The notes under the pieces are model-generated. The model did not search any database and was not told where the DNA came from. It worked only from the letters and a program-made list of their open reading frames with translations. A stretch of 6,559 nucleotides of DNA from Clostridiaceae bacterium (GTDB lineage: Bacteria > Bacillota > Clostridia > Saccharofermentanales > DTU023): contig JAAZFK010000076.1 of the NCBI GenBank assembly GCA_012511735.1, positions 1 to 6,559 on the forward strand, read 5' to 3'. Shown in pieces: positions 5,392-6,559 of this stretch (the first letter of the stretch is position 1; each line of letters starts with the position of its first letter). The position numbers were made by a program, and so were the translations under genes.

Positions 5392-6435
5392 ATGGCCGAA
5401 AAAGACATCCGCCTGACACAATTAACCAAGGCCGGCGGCTGAGGAGCGAAGGTTGGACCGGCGGTCCTTTCCGAACTTCTAACGGGCTTGCCCAACATAA
5501 AAGATGACCGGCTCCTGGTCGGCTATGAAACAGACGATGACGCCTGTGTTTACCTGGTGTCCGATCAAGTCGCCATCATTCAGACGGTTGATTTCTTTCC
5601 GCCTGTCGTCGACGACCCTTACGATTACGGACGGATCGCCGCAACCAATGCCTTAAGCGATGTCTATGCCATGGGGGCGACACCCAAAACGGCCTTGAAC
5701 CTGCTTTGTTTTTCAGGTTGCATGGATCTGGGGGTCGTTCGCAGGATTCTTGAAGGCGGTGCCGATGCCTGTATGGAGGCAGGGGTAACCGTCGCGGGTG
5801 GACACAGTATCGAAGATGAGGAGCCGAAATACGGGCTGTCCGTGATGGGCCTGTGTCACCCCGGCCAGATCCGCCGAAACAATACGCCCCGCAAGGGGGA
5901 TGTCTTGATTCTGACCAAGAAGCTGGGAACAGGGGCACTGTCTACTGGCTTGAAGGCCGATCTCCTCGATCAGGCGACTGAGAAGATGCTGGTGGATACC
6001 ATGGCGACCCTGAATAAATACGCCATGGAGGCCTCCCTGCCCTTTGACGTCTCCGCTTCCACCGACGTGACGGGTTTCGGCCTTCTGGGTCATGTCCGGG
6101 AAATGGCGGGTGGCAATAAAGACGTCACGATCGAGCTGGACAGCCGGTCCGTTCCCCTCCTGCCCCAGGCCCTCGAGATGGCCAATCAAGGCATGCTGCC
6201 CGGTGGAACTCATCGGAACAGACAACATGTCGGAGACCAGGTCAGGTTCGATGATCAAATCCCCCTGGCTCTGACCGATCTCATGTTTGACCCGCAGACT
6301 TCAGGCGGACTTCTTTTGGCCATGAAAGATGAAGACGCGAATCTCTACCTCGACGCCATCAATGAAGAGGGTCGCGAAGCCTGGGTAATCGGCCGGATTC
6401 GTGATTGGGACGAGGTCGCCATCCGGGTGATCTGA
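5392..6435 (+). CDS. selD: Selenide, water dikinase SelD, selenocysteine-containing (in-frame TGA at 5440-5442)
   Basis: SelD makes selenophosphate from selenide and ATP, the selenium donor for Sec-tRNA and 2-selenouridine tRNA. Reading the TGA at codon 17 as selenocysteine gives 347 residues, the same length as Escherichia coli SelD. The N-terminus LTQLTKAGG-Sec-GAKVGP is the family active-site loop, with Sec17 in place of the catalytic Cys17 and K20 in place. Downstream are the metal/ATP-binding acidic residues in ETDDDA (46-51), QTVDFFPPVVDDP with D67, NALSDVYAMG with N86 and D90, GGHSIEDEEPKYG (136-148), LGTGALSTG, TDVTGFGLLGH with D225, and DPQTSGGLLLAM. ATG 5392 has a strong ribosome binding site. 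A SECIS-like hairpin follows the TGA. The TGA is clearly not a terminator, since conserved SelD sequence continues in frame on both sides. Translation needs SelA, SelB and tRNA-Sec, none of them in this window. Confidence 0.97.
5443..5472 (+). promoter_or_regulatory. Bacterial SECIS-like element downstream of the selD UGA
   Basis: Twelve nt after the UGA a perfect five-pair stem GGACC (5455-5459) / GGTCC (5463-5467) closes a GGC loop. Outer GG (5451-5452) can pair with CC (5471-5472) across a U-rich internal loop (TT / TTT). The loop begins with GG 17 nt after the UGA, and unpaired U residues sit just below the upper stem. These match the known bacterial SECIS pattern (apical loop starting with G, bulged U, loop roughly 16-37 nt from UGA, as in E. 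coli fdhF), which SelB recognises to deliver Sec-tRNA. It lies wholly inside the coding sequence. Confidence 0.75.
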
Positions 6436-6559
6436 TCAGCCGAAGATCTCCGACAGGATCCTTTCGGTGTAGTCTCCAAAGAGGGGACCGCAGGTGTACT
6501 GCATGAAGCCCAGCTCACCGATGTCATTGTATTCAATCAGCAGGGGGCGACCATCTTCG
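6436..6559 (-). CDS. C-terminal end of a minus-strand gene, possibly an ATP-grasp family protein
   Basis: Reading the minus strand from the window edge, 40 codons are open to a TGA stop at 6438-6436. The stretch (EDGRPLLIEYNDIGELGF, then QYTCGPLFGDYTERILSEIFG) reads like a protein end rather than noise. The 'G-x-P-L-L-I-E-x-N' pattern resembles the last metal-binding strand of ATP-grasp enzymes, especially the sugar-transfer-associated type, but 40 residues cannot settle this. The gene converges on selD, and the two stop codons are directly adjacent. The start and most of the gene lie beyond the window. Confidence 0.6.
   Translation of the reverse strand, partial: EDGRPLLIEYNDIGELGFMQYTCGPLFGDYTERILSEIFG

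Noticed and set aside
5488..6435. selD starting at TTG 5488
   Set aside because: This start lacks a ribosome binding site and would remove the active-site loop. The in-frame upstream sequence is clearly SelD with TGA as Sec.
6345..6536. 63-residue minus-strand open frame at the window end
   Set aside because: It overlaps the conserved selD C-terminus in another frame and has low-complexity Ser/Thr/Arg content. The adjacent frame ending at 6436 reads like real protein.

Overview
The window looks like chromosomal core DNA from an anaerobic, GC-rich Bacillota (Clostridia-like) organism. The grounds are strong AGGAGG-type ribosome binding sites, a Rex redox repressor of the 'QVRKDLASVS' type seen in Clostridia, the DXP-independent vitamin B6 enzyme PdxS, a YegS/DgkB-type lipid kinase, and a selenoprotein form of SelD. 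There is no sign of phage, insertion sequence, CRISPR or tRNA. The exact lineage cannot be fixed from sequence reading alone.

Layout. Left arm (1-2381) is read on the minus strand as a probable operon: pdxS, then a beta-hydroxyacid dehydrogenase 8 bp downstream, then, after a 47 bp gap, a secreted or membrane Tim44-like protein cut by the window edge. A 228 bp divergent intergenic region (2382-2609) holds a sigma-A-like promoter for each side. The pdxS leader also carries a terminator-like hairpin and an alternative pairing partner, which suggests transcription attenuation.

Right arm (2610-6435) is read on the plus strand: rex, a diacylglycerol/lipid kinase family gene, an MtnA/eIF2B-like protein with altered substrate-site motifs, and selD. 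The true selD runs from ATG 5392 through an in-frame TGA at 5440-5442. That TGA occupies the catalytic Cys/Sec17 position and is followed by a compact SECIS-like hairpin, so SelD is itself a selenoprotein. An ordinary gene caller would truncate it to a start near 5488. The end of a convergent minus-strand gene (6436-6559, possibly ATP-grasp) abuts the selD stop codon with no gap.

How the genes fit together. SelD makes selenophosphate for Sec-tRNA and so, through its own UGA, depends on its own product. Rex senses NADH/NAD+. PdxS makes pyridoxal phosphate, the cofactor of SelA (selenocysteine synthase) and of selenocysteine lyases, but no sel gene other than selD is visible and any functional link is inference. 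The points most worth a second look are the Sec-SelD with its SECIS, the divergent MtnA-like protein next to it, the structured pdxS leader, and an 11-base promoter-like element repeated exactly before the lipid kinase and selD.
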